From SAR202 cluster bacterium bin16 (GTDB taxonomy: Bacteria > Chloroflexota > Dehalococcoidia > Lucifugimonadales > Australimonadaceae), in NCBI GenBank assembly GCA_002238425.1, contig MPMJ01000001.1, forward strand, positions 124,001-188,000: DNA of 64,000 bases. The letters are read 5' to 3'. Positions 49,325-58,088 of this stretch are shown here, piece by piece. Position numbers and translations under genes: made by a program. Each line of letters begins with the position of its first letter. Position 1 is the first letter of the stretch. Under the pieces are notes generated by a model, which saw only the letters and a program-made list of their open reading frames with translations, made no database searches and had not been told where the DNA came from.

Positions 49325-50119
49325 ATGCTCCTTACGCTGGACATAGGCAACACCAACATCACCATCGGTGCCTTCGATGGCGATGACCTCGTCGCGAGCT
49401 GGCGACTCTCCACCGACTCGCGGCGCCTGACGGACGAGTACGCCCTCCAACTGCGCGAACTCCTGCCCTTGAAGAGCATCGCTGTGGGCGACGTCACCGA
49501 CACTGCCATGTGCAGCGTCGTCCCCCCGCTCACCGGCGTGTTCGAGGAGGTCGCGCGCTCCCTCTTCTCCTGCGACCCCGTCGTCGTGGGCGCGGGAACC
49601 CGCACCGGCATCCGCATCCAGTACCAGAGCCCCCACGACGTGGGCGCCGACCGTGTTGTAGACGCCGCTGCTGCCCTCCACTACTACGGCGGACCTGCCA
49701 TCGTCGTGGACCTCGGGACCGCAACCGTCTTCGACGCCGTCACGGCGGACGGCGACTACCTCGGTGGGGCGATCTCCATCGGCGTCGGCCTTGCGGGGGA
49801 TGCGCTCGCCGCCAACACCTCCATGCTGCGCCGCGTGGACCTCACCGCGCCGGAGCACGCCATCGGCAAGAACACCACGGCCTCCATCAACTCCGGACTC
49901 GTCTTCGGTTTCACCGGACTCGTTGAGGCGATGGTGCGCCGCTTCCGCGACGAGATGGACGCGCCGGATGCGAGAGTCGTCGGCACTGGCGGTCTCGTCC
50001 CGATCATTGCCGAGCAGACCTCGGTATTCGACGTGGTCGACCCGGAGTTGACCCTGCGCGGCCTGCGCCACATCTTCAACCTGAACCGCGAGCCCGCCCA
50101 GACGGGAGGCGCGCGATGA
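49325..50119 (+). CDS. coaX: Type III pantothenate kinase
   Basis: A 264-residue ASKHA-fold kinase: LTLDIGNTNITIGAF (phosphate 1 motif), DVGADRVVDAAAAL and VVDLGTATVFDAV (phosphate 2 motif), and ISIGVGLAGDALAANTSML. It phosphorylates pantothenate, the first step of CoA synthesis, without feedback control by CoA. It overlaps coaBC by ATGA, giving a coupled CoA operon. Confidence 0.96.
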   Translation: MLLTLDIGNTNITIGAFDGDDLVASWRLSTDSRRLTDEYALQLRELLPLKSIAVGDVTDTAMCSVVPPLTGVFEEVARSLFSCDPVVVGAGTRTGIRIQYQSPHDVGADRVVDAAAALHYYGGPAIVVDLGTATVFDAVTADGDYLGGAISIGVGLAGDALAANTSMLRRVDLTAPEHAIGKNTTASINSGLVFGFTGLVEAMVRRFRDEMDAPDARVVGTGGLVPIIAEQTSVFDVVDPELTLRGLRHIFNLNREPAQTGGAR

Positions 50120-51408
50120 GCGGCCCGTTCCACGGCAAGCGCATCCTGCTCGGCGTCAGCGGCAGCATCGCCGCCTACAAGGCTGCCGACCTCGCCAGCA
50201 AGCTCACTCAGGGCGGAGCCGAAGTCGACGTGCTCATGACGCACTCCGCAACCCGGTTCGTAACACCGCTCACCTTCCGCAGCATCACCCACCGCCCCGT
50301 ATTGACCGACCTGTTCGACCTGCATTCACCGGAGGCGATCGAGCACGTCGCCCTCGCGCAAGCCGCGCATATCCTCGTCGTCGCTCCCGCGACCGCTCAC
50401 ATGCTCCACAAGCTTGCGCTCGGCCTCGCCGACCACCCCATCAGCGTGAACGCCCTGGCCGCCCCCGCGCCCCCTCACACGCTCGCGAAGCTTGCGCGCG
50501 GCCTGGCCGACGACCCCATCAGCGTGACCGCGCTGGCGACCGGCGCGCCGTTGCTCATCGCCCCCGCGATGGACGCCAACATGTGGGAGCACCCGGCCGT
50601 GCGGCAGAATGTGAACACGCTTATGGAACGGGAAGCGATCATCGTCGGGCCGGGCGAAGGACGGCTTGCCTCAGGGCTCGTGGGTTGGGGACGGCTCGCC
50701 GATACACCGGAACTGCTCGGACGCATCGCGCAGACGCTCGGCGCGAACGGCGACCTGCGCGGGCGGAGCATCGTCGTCAGCGCGGGGGGCACGGAGGAAC
50801 CGCTCGACCCCGTCCGCATACTCACCAACCGTTCCTCCGGCAAGATGGGGTACGCCATCGCAGAGGCGGCGAGGGACCGCGGCGCGGATGTGACGCTCGT
50901 GACCGCGCCCGCCTCGATCGACCCTCCAGTCGGCGTGCGCGTCGCGCGTGCGAACACCGCAGAACAGATGCGCACCGCTGTTCAGGAAGCCGCCTGCTCT
51001 GCTGATGCCCTCGTGATGGCAGCCGCTGTCGCCGACTACCGTCCCGCTGAACCCAGCGGCGAGAAGATCAAGAAGGAAGCTACGGCCGATCTGACGCTCG
51101 CCCTGGAGCGTACGGAGGACATCATCGCAGCCGCGCCGGACGGCATCGTGAAGGTGGCTTTCGCCGCAGAGAGCAGCAGTCTGCTGAAGAACGCTCGCGC
51201 CAAACTGGAGGGCAAGCGCGTCCATCTCGTCGCGGCAAACGACATCACGCTGCCTGGCGCAGGTTTCGGTTCAGACGAGAACAAGGTCTGGCTCGTAGAC
51301 GAAAGCGGGGACACAGAACTGCCGCTCATGGCAAAATATGACGTGGCGATGGCGATCCTCGATCGTGTCGCAGCACTGGTGGACGTAAGGCATTCGAAAG
51401 AGAGATAA
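50116..51408 (+). CDS. coaBC: Phosphopantothenoylcysteine decarboxylase / phosphopantothenate-cysteine ligase
   Basis: A 430-residue bifunctional protein. The CoaC half has GVSGSIAAYKAADLAS and the catalytic His in IEHVALAQAAHILVVAPATA; the CoaB half has VVSAGGTEEPLDPVRILTNRSSGKMGYAIA and AAVADYRP. Two oddities: residues about 97-150 contain a 26-residue tandem duplication (LGLADHPISVNALA then RGLADDPISVTALA), and the usual Cys of the decarboxylase flap (ACGxxGxGR) is Ser in RLASGLVGWGR, a change also found in other phyla. It makes 4'-phosphopantetheine from phosphopantothenate and cysteine. Whether the duplicated loop permits activity is open. Confidence 0.93.
   Translation: MSGPFHGKRILLGVSGSIAAYKAADLASKLTQGGAEVDVLMTHSATRFVTPLTFRSITHRPVLTDLFDLHSPEAIEHVALAQAAHILVVAPATAHMLHKLALGLADHPISVNALAAPAPPHTLAKLARGLADDPISVTALATGAPLLIAPAMDANMWEHPAVRQNVNTLMEREAIIVGPGEGRLASGLVGWGRLADTPELLGRIAQTLGANGDLRGRSIVVSAGGTEEPLDPVRILTNRSSGKMGYAIAEAARDRGADVTLVTAPASIDPPVGVRVARANTAEQMRTAVQEAACSADALVMAAAVADYRPAEPSGEKIKKEATADLTLALERTEDIIAAAPDGIVKVAFAAESSSLLKNARAKLEGKRVHLVAANDITLPGAGFGSDENKVWLVDESGDTELPLMAKYDVAMAILDRVAALVDVRHSKER
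50410..50565 (+). repeat. 78-nt in-frame tandem duplication in coaBC
   Basis: Units begin at 50410 and 50488, both with AAGCTTGCGC; they are alike but not identical (about four fifths of the bases match by eye), and add one 26-residue repeat to the CoaC domain. Confidence 0.75.
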
Positions 51409-51410
51409 GC

Positions 51411-51713
51411 GTGGAATTCCTCTTCGTCATCGCACTCATTGCCGTCGCCATCGCTGGCGGTGTCTGGTACTACCGGGCGTACCGCGAAGCCCGCACCTGG
51501 CGGGAGGTGCACACGGTCTGGGGCGCAGCACGCAAGAACGGGGCTGTCGCCATCTACGAGGAACTGAAGCGTCAGGGCATCCGCGTGCAGTTCAAGACCA
51601 TGGGCGGATTCGACATCACGCCTTCCATGCCTTCGACCAACGCCTCCATCCGCGTCCACCGCGATGACTTCGTGCCTGCCTCGAAGATCGTCCTCTCTCT
51701 GACACGGAGCTAG
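51411..51713 (+). CDS. Small membrane-anchored protein of unknown function
   Basis: A 100-residue protein from GTG 51411, 2 nt after coaBC. An N-terminal membrane helix (residues 3-21) is followed by a basic soluble domain (YYRAYREARTWREVHTVWGAARKNG). Unknown family. Its spacing suggests it is the last gene of the coaX-coaBC operon. It converges on nnrD. Confidence 0.65.
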   Translation: MEFLFVIALIAVAIAGGVWYYRAYREARTWREVHTVWGAARKNGAVAIYEELKRQGIRVQFKTMGGFDITPSMPSTNASIRVHRDDFVPASKIVLSLTRS

Positions 51714-51724
51714 GGCTCGACCCC

Positions 51725-53278
51725 TCAGCGAGCGCGCGTGTCCTCCGTAACGCGCGGAAGCAGCGCGAGGAGATCGCTCGCGAGCATGCCCCCACTGCCG
51801 TTGGCCGCGCTCCAGCGTTCAGCCGCCGCTCCGTGCAGGTACACGCTCGCCACCGCAGCCTCGTAGCGCTCCATGCCCTGCGCCAGCAGGCCGCCTATGA
51901 TGCCGGCGAGCACGTCGCCAGAGCCTGCCGTGGCGAGCGCGGGATTCGCGAACGGGCTGAGCGCAACACGCCCGTCCGGCGCCGCGATGACCGTATGCGC
52001 GCCCTTGAGCACCACCACTTGGCCCCACTGTTCCGCCGACGCCATCGCCGCGCCCTTGCGGTCCACCTGAACCTCGTGCGCAGGCCGTCCGAGCAACTTC
52101 CCCATCTCGCCCGGGTGCGGCGTCAGCACAGTGGGTACCGCGAGCATCGACGGCCAGCCGTAGATGTTTGCGAGGATGTTCAGCGCGTCCGCGTCCAGCA
52201 CGACCGGCGTAGGCACCGCGGGCTCAGTGAGCAGCAGTGCGCGCAGGAACGCGACCGACGATTCGTCTGCCCCCATGCCTGGCCCGACCACGGCTGCGGA
52301 AGCAGCGTTCAGCGCCTCGCGAGCGGTTCCCGCAGCTTCGGCCGCAATGCCGCCGTCAGCGCTCTCCGCCAGCGGGGCGTGCACCTGCTCGATGAGTTGC
52401 GTTGCCGCGACTCTGCTCACGCTCTCCGGAGCGGCGAGGTTGACGAGCCCGGCTCCCATACGATACGCCGCAGACGCCGCCAGCACGGGCGCGCCAACAT
52501 ACCGCCGGTGTCCACCGACGACGAGTACGTTCCCGAAACTCCCTTTGTGACCGTCCGCGGGGCGGGGCGGCAACAGGCCACCCGTGAGCGAAGCATCCAC
52601 GAGGTCGAGCGGCAGCCCGTAGTCGACGCCTTCCGGCAAGCCGATGGAGAGCGTTTCGAGTGTTCCAACGCGTCCGGCTCCAGGGAACTGAAGCAGGCCT
52701 GCTTTCGGCGCGCCGAGCGCGAGTGTCACGTCCGCAGGGAAGCAGGCGTCGTCGCACTCGCCGGTGTCCGCGTCGAGGCCTGTGGGTAGGTCGAGCGCGG
52801 CGAACACCGGTCGCTGGGAGTGCGCCTTCATCTCCGCCACGGACTCGAAGATCGCCCGCAGGACCGGGTCGAGGCCTGGATGCGCGCCGATGCCGAGCAC
52901 CGCGTCGAGCACGAGATCGGCAAGCGAGACGTAGCTGCCCAGTTGCCAGCATTCGAGGTCTTCGGACGCCTCGACCACACGGCAGCGGCGCTCGCGGCAC
53001 TCCTCGAACTTGTCCTCACGCCGCCGCGCCGTCGTCATGTAGAGGGTCACCACCGCCCCCCAGTCCGCCAGGTAACGCGCCGCGACCATACCGTCGCCGC
53101 CGTTGTTCCCCGGTCCCACCAGCACGACGACGCGTTTGCTTCGCACGCCGTCCAGCCGGTGCGCGATGCTCCGGGCGACCGCGAGCCCTGCGCTCTCCAT
53201 CAGCGATTCCGCCGGGACCCCCGCCTCCGCCGCACGCGACTCCAGGAGCCGCATCTCCTCCGAGGTTACGACCTTCAA
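51725..53278 (-). CDS. nnr: Bifunctional NAD(P)H-hydrate epimerase / ADP-dependent dehydratase
   Basis: A 517-residue protein from TTG 53278. The N-terminal YjeF_N epimerase has VLVGPGNNGGDGMVAARYL and ALDLPTGLDADTGE; the C-terminal carbohydrate-kinase-like dehydratase has GHKGSFGNVLVVGGHRRYVGAP, VLTPHPGEMGKLLG and NPALATAGSGDVLAGIIGGLLAQG. It repairs hydrated NAD(P)H. TTG overlaps the acpS stop as TTGA, so it is coupled to acpS; the acpS-nnr pair is common in bacteria. A frame extending to 53440 is shadow. Confidence 0.95.
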   Translation of the reverse strand: MKVVTSEEMRLLESRAAEAGVPAESLMESAGLAVARSIAHRLDGVRSKRVVVLVGPGNNGGDGMVAARYLADWGAVVTLYMTTARRREDKFEECRERRCRVVEASEDLECWQLGSYVSLADLVLDAVLGIGAHPGLDPVLRAIFESVAEMKAHSQRPVFAALDLPTGLDADTGECDDACFPADVTLALGAPKAGLLQFPGAGRVGTLETLSIGLPEGVDYGLPLDLVDASLTGGLLPPRPADGHKGSFGNVLVVGGHRRYVGAPVLAASAAYRMGAGLVNLAAPESVSRVAATQLIEQVHAPLAESADGGIAAEAAGTAREALNAASAAVVGPGMGADESSVAFLRALLLTEPAVPTPVVLDADALNILANIYGWPSMLAVPTVLTPHPGEMGKLLGRPAHEVQVDRKGAAMASAEQWGQVVVLKGAHTVIAAPDGRVALSPFANPALATAGSGDVLAGIIGGLLAQGMERYEAAVASVYLHGAAAERWSAANGSGGMLASDLLALLPRVTEDTRAR

Positions 53279-53646
53279 GACAAACGCCCCACAACCGACG
53301 CCACAGCGTAGGCACGCGAATGCGACAGGCTCACCGCGAGCCGGTCTATACCCAGCTTGCGCGCCCGAGCGTCTGCCCTGCCGTGTAACGCTATCTCCGG
53401 CTCGCCGCTGCGTTTCCGCGTCACCTCTACTTCGCGCCACCCGACGCCGCGCGTACCGGTCCCCAATGCCTTCATCGTCGCCTCTTTCGCAGCGAACCGC
53501 GCAGCCAGTTGGGGGGCGCGTCCGCGACAGTAAGCAATCTCACTCTCCGTATAGACGCGCTCCAGGAACCGCGTCCCGAAACGCTCCAGCGCTGCAGCGA
53601 TGCGATCTATCTCAATCATGTCCACGCCGACAGAGATGTCCTGCAC
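53275..53646 (-). CDS. acpS: Holo-[acyl-carrier-protein] synthase
   Basis: A 123-residue protein with the metal- and CoA-binding motifs VGVDMIEIDRI (Asp9) and FAAKEATMKALGTG (Glu of the KEA motif), and ending in SLSHSRAYAVASVV. It transfers 4'-phosphopantetheine from CoA to acyl carrier protein. It precedes nnr with a TTGA overlap and follows the CoA-synthesis genes by about 2 kb on the other strand. Confidence 0.96.
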   Translation of the reverse strand: MQDISVGVDMIEIDRIAAALERFGTRFLERVYTESEIAYCRGRAPQLAARFAAKEATMKALGTGTRGVGWREVEVTRKRSGEPEIALHGRADARARKLGIDRLAVSLSHSRAYAVASVVGRLS

Positions 53647-53741
53647 CTTCCTTCCTCCATCTGCAACGCGCCGGATGTACCTGGCGAAGCCCGATACACC
53701 CAGCGGGCAGCATCATATCAGCCCGACCGCCCAGCGGCTGC

Positions 53742-53747
53742 TATCAT
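53742..53747 (+). promoter_or_regulatory. folD -10-like box
   Basis: GC-TATCAT, 22 nt ahead of the ATG, with GGAGG at 53763-53767. Confidence 0.35.
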
Positions 53748-53769
53748 CTGACGCACCCCACTGGAGGCG

Positions 53770-54669
53770 ATGTCCGTGACCGTGACCGTTATCGATGGCA
53801 AGCAGATGGCTGAGGAGATACGCGGCGAGGTGGCCGAAGAGACACGTGCGCTTACCAAGCGTCTTGGTGTGGTCCCCGGCCTCGCCGCCGTGCTGGTTGG
53901 CGACGACCCCGCCTCCGCCGTCTACGTGCGCAACAAGCGCCGCGCCTGCGATGAGGCGGATATGTTCAGCGAGACGTTCGAACTGCCAACGGAGACGTCA
54001 CAGGACGAGCTCATCTCCCTCGTGCAGCAACTCAACGCCGATCCCCGCTTCCACGGCATCCTCGTCCAGCTTCCGCTTCCCCCTCACATCGAGGAGCGAG
54101 AGGTCATCCTCGCGATAGACCCGGACAAGGACGTGGACGGCATGCACCCCATCAATGGCGGACGCTTGCTGGAAGGCAACCCACGGTTCCTCCCCGCGAC
54201 GCCCGCGGGCGTGCAGCAGATGCTCGTTCGCTCCGGCAACGACCCCGCAGGCAAACACGTCGTCATCGTGGGACGCAGCAACATCGTCGGCAAGCCGCTC
54301 TCCGTTCTGCTCATGCAGAAAGCGCACGGCGCGAACGCCACCGTTACCGTCTGCCACACCGGCACGCGCGACCTGGCCGCCCTCACCCTGCAGGCTGATA
54401 TCGTCGTGGCCGCGATCGGCAGGCCCCGTGCGCTCACGGCAGACATGGTGGCCGACGGCGCGGTGGTTATAGACGTGGGCATCAACCGCGTGGACGACGC
54501 AACGCGGAAGTCCGGCTACCGGCTCGTTGGGGACGTGGACTACGACGCAGTCGCGGAGAAGGCGTCAGCCATTACGCCTGTGCCCGGCGGCGTGGGTCCC
54601 ATGACCATCGCCATGCTGCTCACGAACACGCTCCGCGCTGCACGCTTCGCCGCCGGAGAGAGCCTCTAG
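53770..54669 (+). CDS. folD: Bifunctional methylenetetrahydrofolate dehydrogenase / cyclohydrolase
   Basis: A 299-residue protein with the catalytic Lys in YVRNKRRACDEAD, the cyclohydrolase GILVQLPLPPHI, the Rossmann segment VVIVGRSNIVGKPLSVLLM, and PVPGGVGPMTIAMLL. It interconverts 5,10-methylene- and 10-formyl-tetrahydrofolate. GGAGG lies only 2 nt before ATG 53770 but 8 nt before GTG 53776, so the GTG start (MTVTVIDGKQ) may be the one used. Convergent with the RidA gene. Confidence 0.96.
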   Translation: MSVTVTVIDGKQMAEEIRGEVAEETRALTKRLGVVPGLAAVLVGDDPASAVYVRNKRRACDEADMFSETFELPTETSQDELISLVQQLNADPRFHGILVQLPLPPHIEEREVILAIDPDKDVDGMHPINGGRLLEGNPRFLPATPAGVQQMLVRSGNDPAGKHVVIVGRSNIVGKPLSVLLMQKAHGANATVTVCHTGTRDLAALTLQADIVVAAIGRPRALTADMVADGAVVIDVGINRVDDATRKSGYRLVGDVDYDAVAEKASAITPVPGGVGPMTIAMLLTNTLRAARFAAGESL

Positions 54670-54679
54670 CAACGCGGCC

Positions 54680-55141
54680 CTACCGCACCTCGAACAGCGA
54701 CTCGACCTCCACCGCAGCGCCGCCCGGCAGCGAACCCGCGCCGTAGGCGACGCGCGCGTGCCGTCCCGCCTCGCCGAAGACCGCCACCATCAGGTCTGAG
54801 AAGCCGTTGATGACCTGCGGCTGCTGCGTGTAGTCCGGCGTGGCATTCACCAGGCCCATCACGCGCACGACCCGCACGACGTTGTCGAGGTCGCCTATCT
54901 CTCGCTTCGCCACCGCGAGCGCGGAGAGCCCGCAGATGCGCGCCGCGTTGTACGCATCGTCGACTTCCATGTCCGCGCCCACCTTCCCGGTGATCATCGC
55001 GCCTTCCGCGTCGCGCGGCACCTGTCCCGCCACGTACAGCAGGTTCCCGGTGCGCACGGCGGGAACGTAATTCGCCACCGGCGTGGACACCTGCGGCAAC
55101 TCCAACCCCAACTCCTTCAAGCGGTCCTCGGCAACTGACAC
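54680..55141 (-). CDS. RidA / YjgF family protein
   Basis: With GTG 55141 the protein is 153 residues, opening with SVAEDRLKELGLELP and VANYVPAVRTGNLLYVAGQVPRDAEG, then GFSDLMVAVFGEAGRHARVAYGAGSLPGGAAVEVESLFEV. This is the RidA2-like branch (YjgF-like, with the VxYGAGxLPGxxxVEVE ending). The Arg of the classical RidA active site is present (RHARVAYG). RidA proteins hydrolyse reactive enamine/imine intermediates; some family members have other roles. A very long minus-strand frame reaching 57139 is the reverse of the acyl-CoA ligase gene. Confidence 0.9.
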   Translation of the reverse strand: MSVAEDRLKELGLELPQVSTPVANYVPAVRTGNLLYVAGQVPRDAEGAMITGKVGADMEVDDAYNAARICGLSALAVAKREIGDLDNVVRVVRVMGLVNATPDYTQQPQVINGFSDLMVAVFGEAGRHARVAYGAGSLPGGAAVEVESLFEVR

Positions 55142-55234
55142 GGTGCAACACCTCGATGGGATATCGGGGCAGGGGCCGCCCCACGTGTCGATGATACCAC
55201 CCGTCTGATGCGTCCCCGCGACCGCTGCCGATGC

Positions 55235-55240
55235 TAGGAT
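55235..55240 (+). promoter_or_regulatory. -10-like box of the acyl-CoA ligase gene
   Basis: GC-TAGGAT lies 33 nt before the ATG; CGGAGG at 55262-55267 is the ribosome binding site. Confidence 0.35.
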
Positions 55241-55273
55241 AGCGCCGCATCCGCCGAACCTCGGAGGCCACGC

Positions 55274-56893
55274 ATGGACAACAGCGTCTTCTACCAGAAC
55301 CTGGAGCCGTTCTCGTTCCTCGAGCGGAGTTCGTTCGTCTACCCGGACAAGCCCGCCGTCATCTACAAGGAGCGCGTCTACTCCTACCGCGAACTGCGCG
55401 ACCGCGTGAACAGGCTCGCCGGAGCGCTGAAGGGCGCGGGCGTCGGCAGAGGCGACCGCGTCGCGTTCATCGTCCCTAACCTCCCGCCGCTGCTGGAGGC
55501 GCACTACGGGCCCATGAGCATCGGCGCGGCGCTCGTGGCCATCAACACGCGCCTCTCGCCGCGTGAGATCGCCTACATCCTCAACCACTCCAAGGCGAAG
55601 GTGCTCGTGTTCGACTCCGAGTTCGCGCCCACCGTCCGCCAGGTGCGCGACGAAGTGCCCGGCATATCGCTCTACGTGCAGGTCGTGGACGAGGTCCCGC
55701 GCGCCGACGACATCCCAGGGCCGGAGTACGAGGAGTTCCTCGCGACCGCGCCGGAAGGGGAGCACCGCGACCCCATCGCCTCGGAGATGGACATCATCAC
55801 CGTTAACTACACCTCCGGCACCACCGGCATGCCCAAGGGCGTGCAGTACCACGCGCGCGGCGCGTATCTCAACGCACTCGGCGAGGTCATCGAGACCGGG
55901 CTGAACTGGCGCAGCGTCTACCTCTGGACGCTTCCCATGTTCCACTGCAACGGCTGGTGCCACACCTGGGCTGTCACCGTCGTCGGCGGCACGCACGTCT
56001 GCCTGCGCCGCGTCGACCCCGCAGAGGTCTACCGGCTCATCGAGCAGCATGGCGTCACCAACATGTGCGGAGCGCCGACGGTGCTCACGGGCATGTACTC
56101 CTCGCCTGCCGCGGAGGGGCAGGACCTCTCCGGCCTCACCATCGCCACCGGCGGCGCGCCGCCCGCTCCGCAGGTCGTGCGGACGATGGAGGGCATGGGC
56201 GCGAACATCATCCACCTCTACGGCCTCACCGAGACCTATGGACCCATCACGCTCTGCGTGCCTCAACTCGCCTGGGACGACATGACTCCGGAGGAGCGCG
56301 CGTTCGCCAGGGCGAAGCAGGGCGTGCCGTACGTCCACGCGGGCACCGGTCTCCGCGTCGTCGACGAGCAGATGAGCGACGTGCCCCGCGACGGCGAGAC
56401 GATGGGCGAGGTCGTCATGCGCTCCAACGGCGTGATGTCCGGCTACCTGGACGACCCGGACGCCACGGAGAAGGCGTTTGCGGGCGGCTGGTTCCACTCG
56501 GGCGACCTCGGCGTGTGGCACCCGGACGGTCAGATCGAGCTGAAGGACCGGGCGAAGGACGTCATAATCTCTGGCGGGGAGAACATCTCCAGCCAGGAGG
56601 TGGAGAAGGTCATCATGGAGCACCCCGGCGTGCTGGAGGTCTCCGTTGTCGCCGTGCCGGACGACCGTTGGGGCGAGACGCCCAAGGCGTTCATCACGCT
56701 GCGTGAGGGCGCGACGCTCACCGAGGAGGAGGTCATCGCCTTCTGCCGCGACCGCATCGCGCGCTTCAAGGCGCCGCGCCATGTCGAGTTCGGCGACCTC
56801 CCCAAGACCGCGACGGGCAAGATCCAGAAGTACGTCCTGCGCGAGCGGGAGTGGGCAGGCCGCGAGTCCCGCGTGCAGGGCGCCCAGCGGTGA
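55274..56893 (+). CDS. AMP-dependent acyl-CoA ligase
   Basis: A 539-residue adenylate-forming enzyme with the AMP motif YTSGTTGMPKGVQYHARGA (about residue 178), YGLTETYGP, the GWFHSGDLGVWHPDGQIELKDRAKD hinge and the C-terminal lysine in DLPKTATGKIQK. It is closest to medium/long-chain fatty acyl-CoA ligases (MDNSVFYQNLEPFSFLERSS start), which activate carboxylic acids as CoA thioesters. Neighbours (hicBA, hydrolase) do not tell the acid. The C-terminal GAQR end is followed by the hicB gene after 64 nt. Confidence 0.93.
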   Translation: MDNSVFYQNLEPFSFLERSSFVYPDKPAVIYKERVYSYRELRDRVNRLAGALKGAGVGRGDRVAFIVPNLPPLLEAHYGPMSIGAALVAINTRLSPREIAYILNHSKAKVLVFDSEFAPTVRQVRDEVPGISLYVQVVDEVPRADDIPGPEYEEFLATAPEGEHRDPIASEMDIITVNYTSGTTGMPKGVQYHARGAYLNALGEVIETGLNWRSVYLWTLPMFHCNGWCHTWAVTVVGGTHVCLRRVDPAEVYRLIEQHGVTNMCGAPTVLTGMYSSPAAEGQDLSGLTIATGGAPPAPQVVRTMEGMGANIIHLYGLTETYGPITLCVPQLAWDDMTPEERAFARAKQGVPYVHAGTGLRVVDEQMSDVPRDGETMGEVVMRSNGVMSGYLDDPDATEKAFAGGWFHSGDLGVWHPDGQIELKDRAKDVIISGGENISSQEVEKVIMEHPGVLEVSVVAVPDDRWGETPKAFITLREGATLTEEEVIAFCRDRIARFKAPRHVEFGDLPKTATGKIQKYVLREREWAGRESRVQGAQR

Positions 56894-56957
56894 AGCGTGT
56901 GCTACGATGAACCGGTATGGCTCCTGTCGTGGCCACGATGGGGGTGGAGCGCAGGCA

Positions 56958-57164
56958 ATGAAGCGAGTCTTTACAGCGAGCGTGTGGAAGGAAGGGCCGT
57001 GGTACGTTGCGCAGGCCTTGGAGGCCGACGTCGCCAGCCAGGGAGAATCGGTCGATGAGGCGCTCGCAAACCTGCGCGAAGCGTTGGGACTGCACTTCGA
57101 GCCGCCCGTTCCGTCATCCGCACCCGACCTCCGCCGCATCGAGGTAGAGGTTGCCGCCAGTTAG
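56958..57164 (+). CDS. hicB: HicB-family antitoxin
   Basis: A 68-residue protein of the HicB fold (KRVFTASVWKEGPWYVAQALEADVASQGESVDEALANLREALGLHFE). It begins at ATG 56958. The HicA gene overlaps its 3' end by 14 nt. It lacks a separate DNA-binding domain, so repression would depend on the toxin complex. Part of a type II toxin-antitoxin module between an acyl-CoA ligase and an isochorismatase-like gene. Confidence 0.88.
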   Translation: MKRVFTASVWKEGPWYVAQALEADVASQGESVDEALANLREALGLHFEPPVPSSAPDLRRIEVEVAAS

Positions 57165-57375
57165 ACCGCTGCCGTTCCGGGAAGTCGCCCGCAGACTCAC
57201 GGCGGCAGGGTTCACGGAGACAACGCAACGGGGCAGCCACGTCAAGTTCGTCAGAGAACTCGAGGACGGGCTGCGAACGGCAATCGTCCCACGCCATCGA
57301 GAAGTTGCCGTCGGCACACTGCGCAGCATACTGCGACAGGCCGGACTAACTCCCGATGAGTTCGACACGCTGTAG
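57151..57375 (+). CDS. hicA: HicA-family mRNA interferase toxin
   Basis: A 74-residue protein with the dsRBD-like HicA signature: PFREVARRLTAAGFTETTQRGSHVKF and VVPRH-type IVPRHREVAVGTLRSILRQAGLTPDEF, including the catalytic His in GSH. It starts at TTG 57151 inside hicB. HicA cleaves mRNA and is held in check by HicB. It converges on the isochorismatase-like gene. Confidence 0.88.
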   Translation: MPPVRPLPFREVARRLTAAGFTETTQRGSHVKFVRELEDGLRTAIVPRHREVAVGTLRSILRQAGLTPDEFDTL

Positions 57376-57389
57376 CGCAGGCCCCCTCC

Positions 57390-58088
57390 TTACGCCTCCG
57401 GGAAGGCCTCTAGGTGCTCGGCGAGTTCGTCGAGGTGCATGACGTCGGCGTACTTGTGGTGCATGTCGAACAGGTTGACCTTGTGCGACAGCTGGGCACG
57501 GTCGTAGACGCACTCCTCGGCGATGACGACGTGGAAGCCGTTGGAGTAGGCGTCGGCGACCGAGGCCCGGACGCAGCCGCTCGTGCTCTCGCCGCAGACC
57601 AGCACCGTGTCGACGCCCATCTGGACGAGTTGCGCGACCAGCGGCGTGCCGTAGAAGCCGCTCGCGCGCTGCTTGTAGATGATGAGGTCCTCCGGCTCCG
57701 GCGCGAACGCCTCGTAGATGCCGAATGGGTTCTCGCCCTGGTTCCTGGAGCGGCGGTTTGTCGACTTGAGGCGGTTGGGGCGCGCCTCCGGCCTGTCCTC
57801 GCCCGTCGTGTAGACGACCGGGAAGCCGCGGGCGCGGGCCATGGCGAAGAGCTGCTTCGTCGGCTCGATGGCGTTCCACGCGTGCTCGCCGCAGGCGCTC
57901 GGGAACTCCTTCGCGACCTCGTGCACCGGCTTCGGGCCGCCCTGGTACGCCGAGTTGTACAGGTCGATCGCCAGGATCGCCGGACGCCGTCCGACGAAGA
58001 GCTCGCGTTCGTAGTGCTTGTACAGTTCGATGTCTTCCGCGCTCACCACGTCCTGCCAGCAGTGGTCCTCGAACCCGTAGATGGTCAT
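57390..58088 (-). CDS. Isochorismatase-like cysteine hydrolase
   Basis: A 232-residue hydrolase with the Asp42-Lys139-Cys172 triad (AIDLYNSA, IIYKQRASGFYGT, GESTSGCVRASVADAYS). The fold covers isochorismatases, N-carbamoylsarcosine amidases and nicotinamidases; the sequence around Cys172 resembles the amidase branch. With the neighbouring oxygenases, a role in a nitrogen-containing or aromatic compound pathway is possible, but not shown. No signal peptide. Confidence 0.9.
   Translation of the reverse strand: MTIYGFEDHCWQDVVSAEDIELYKHYERELFVGRRPAILAIDLYNSAYQGGPKPVHEVAKEFPSACGEHAWNAIEPTKQLFAMARARGFPVVYTTGEDRPEARPNRLKSTNRRSRNQGENPFGIYEAFAPEPEDLIIYKQRASGFYGTPLVAQLVQMGVDTVLVCGESTSGCVRASVADAYSNGFHVVIAEECVYDRAQLSHKVNLFDMHHKYADVMHLDELAEHLEAFPEA

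Noticed and set aside
50590-50690. Ser for Cys in the CoaC flap as evidence of inactivation
   Set aside because: I believe RLASG-type flaps occur in otherwise normal CoaBC proteins of other phyla, so it is not by itself a sign of loss of function.
54680-57139. An 819-codon open frame on the minus strand
   Set aside because: It is the reverse of the acyl-CoA ligase and hicBA genes. Only its last part, from GTG 55141, has homology (RidA). GC-rich third positions create such shadows.
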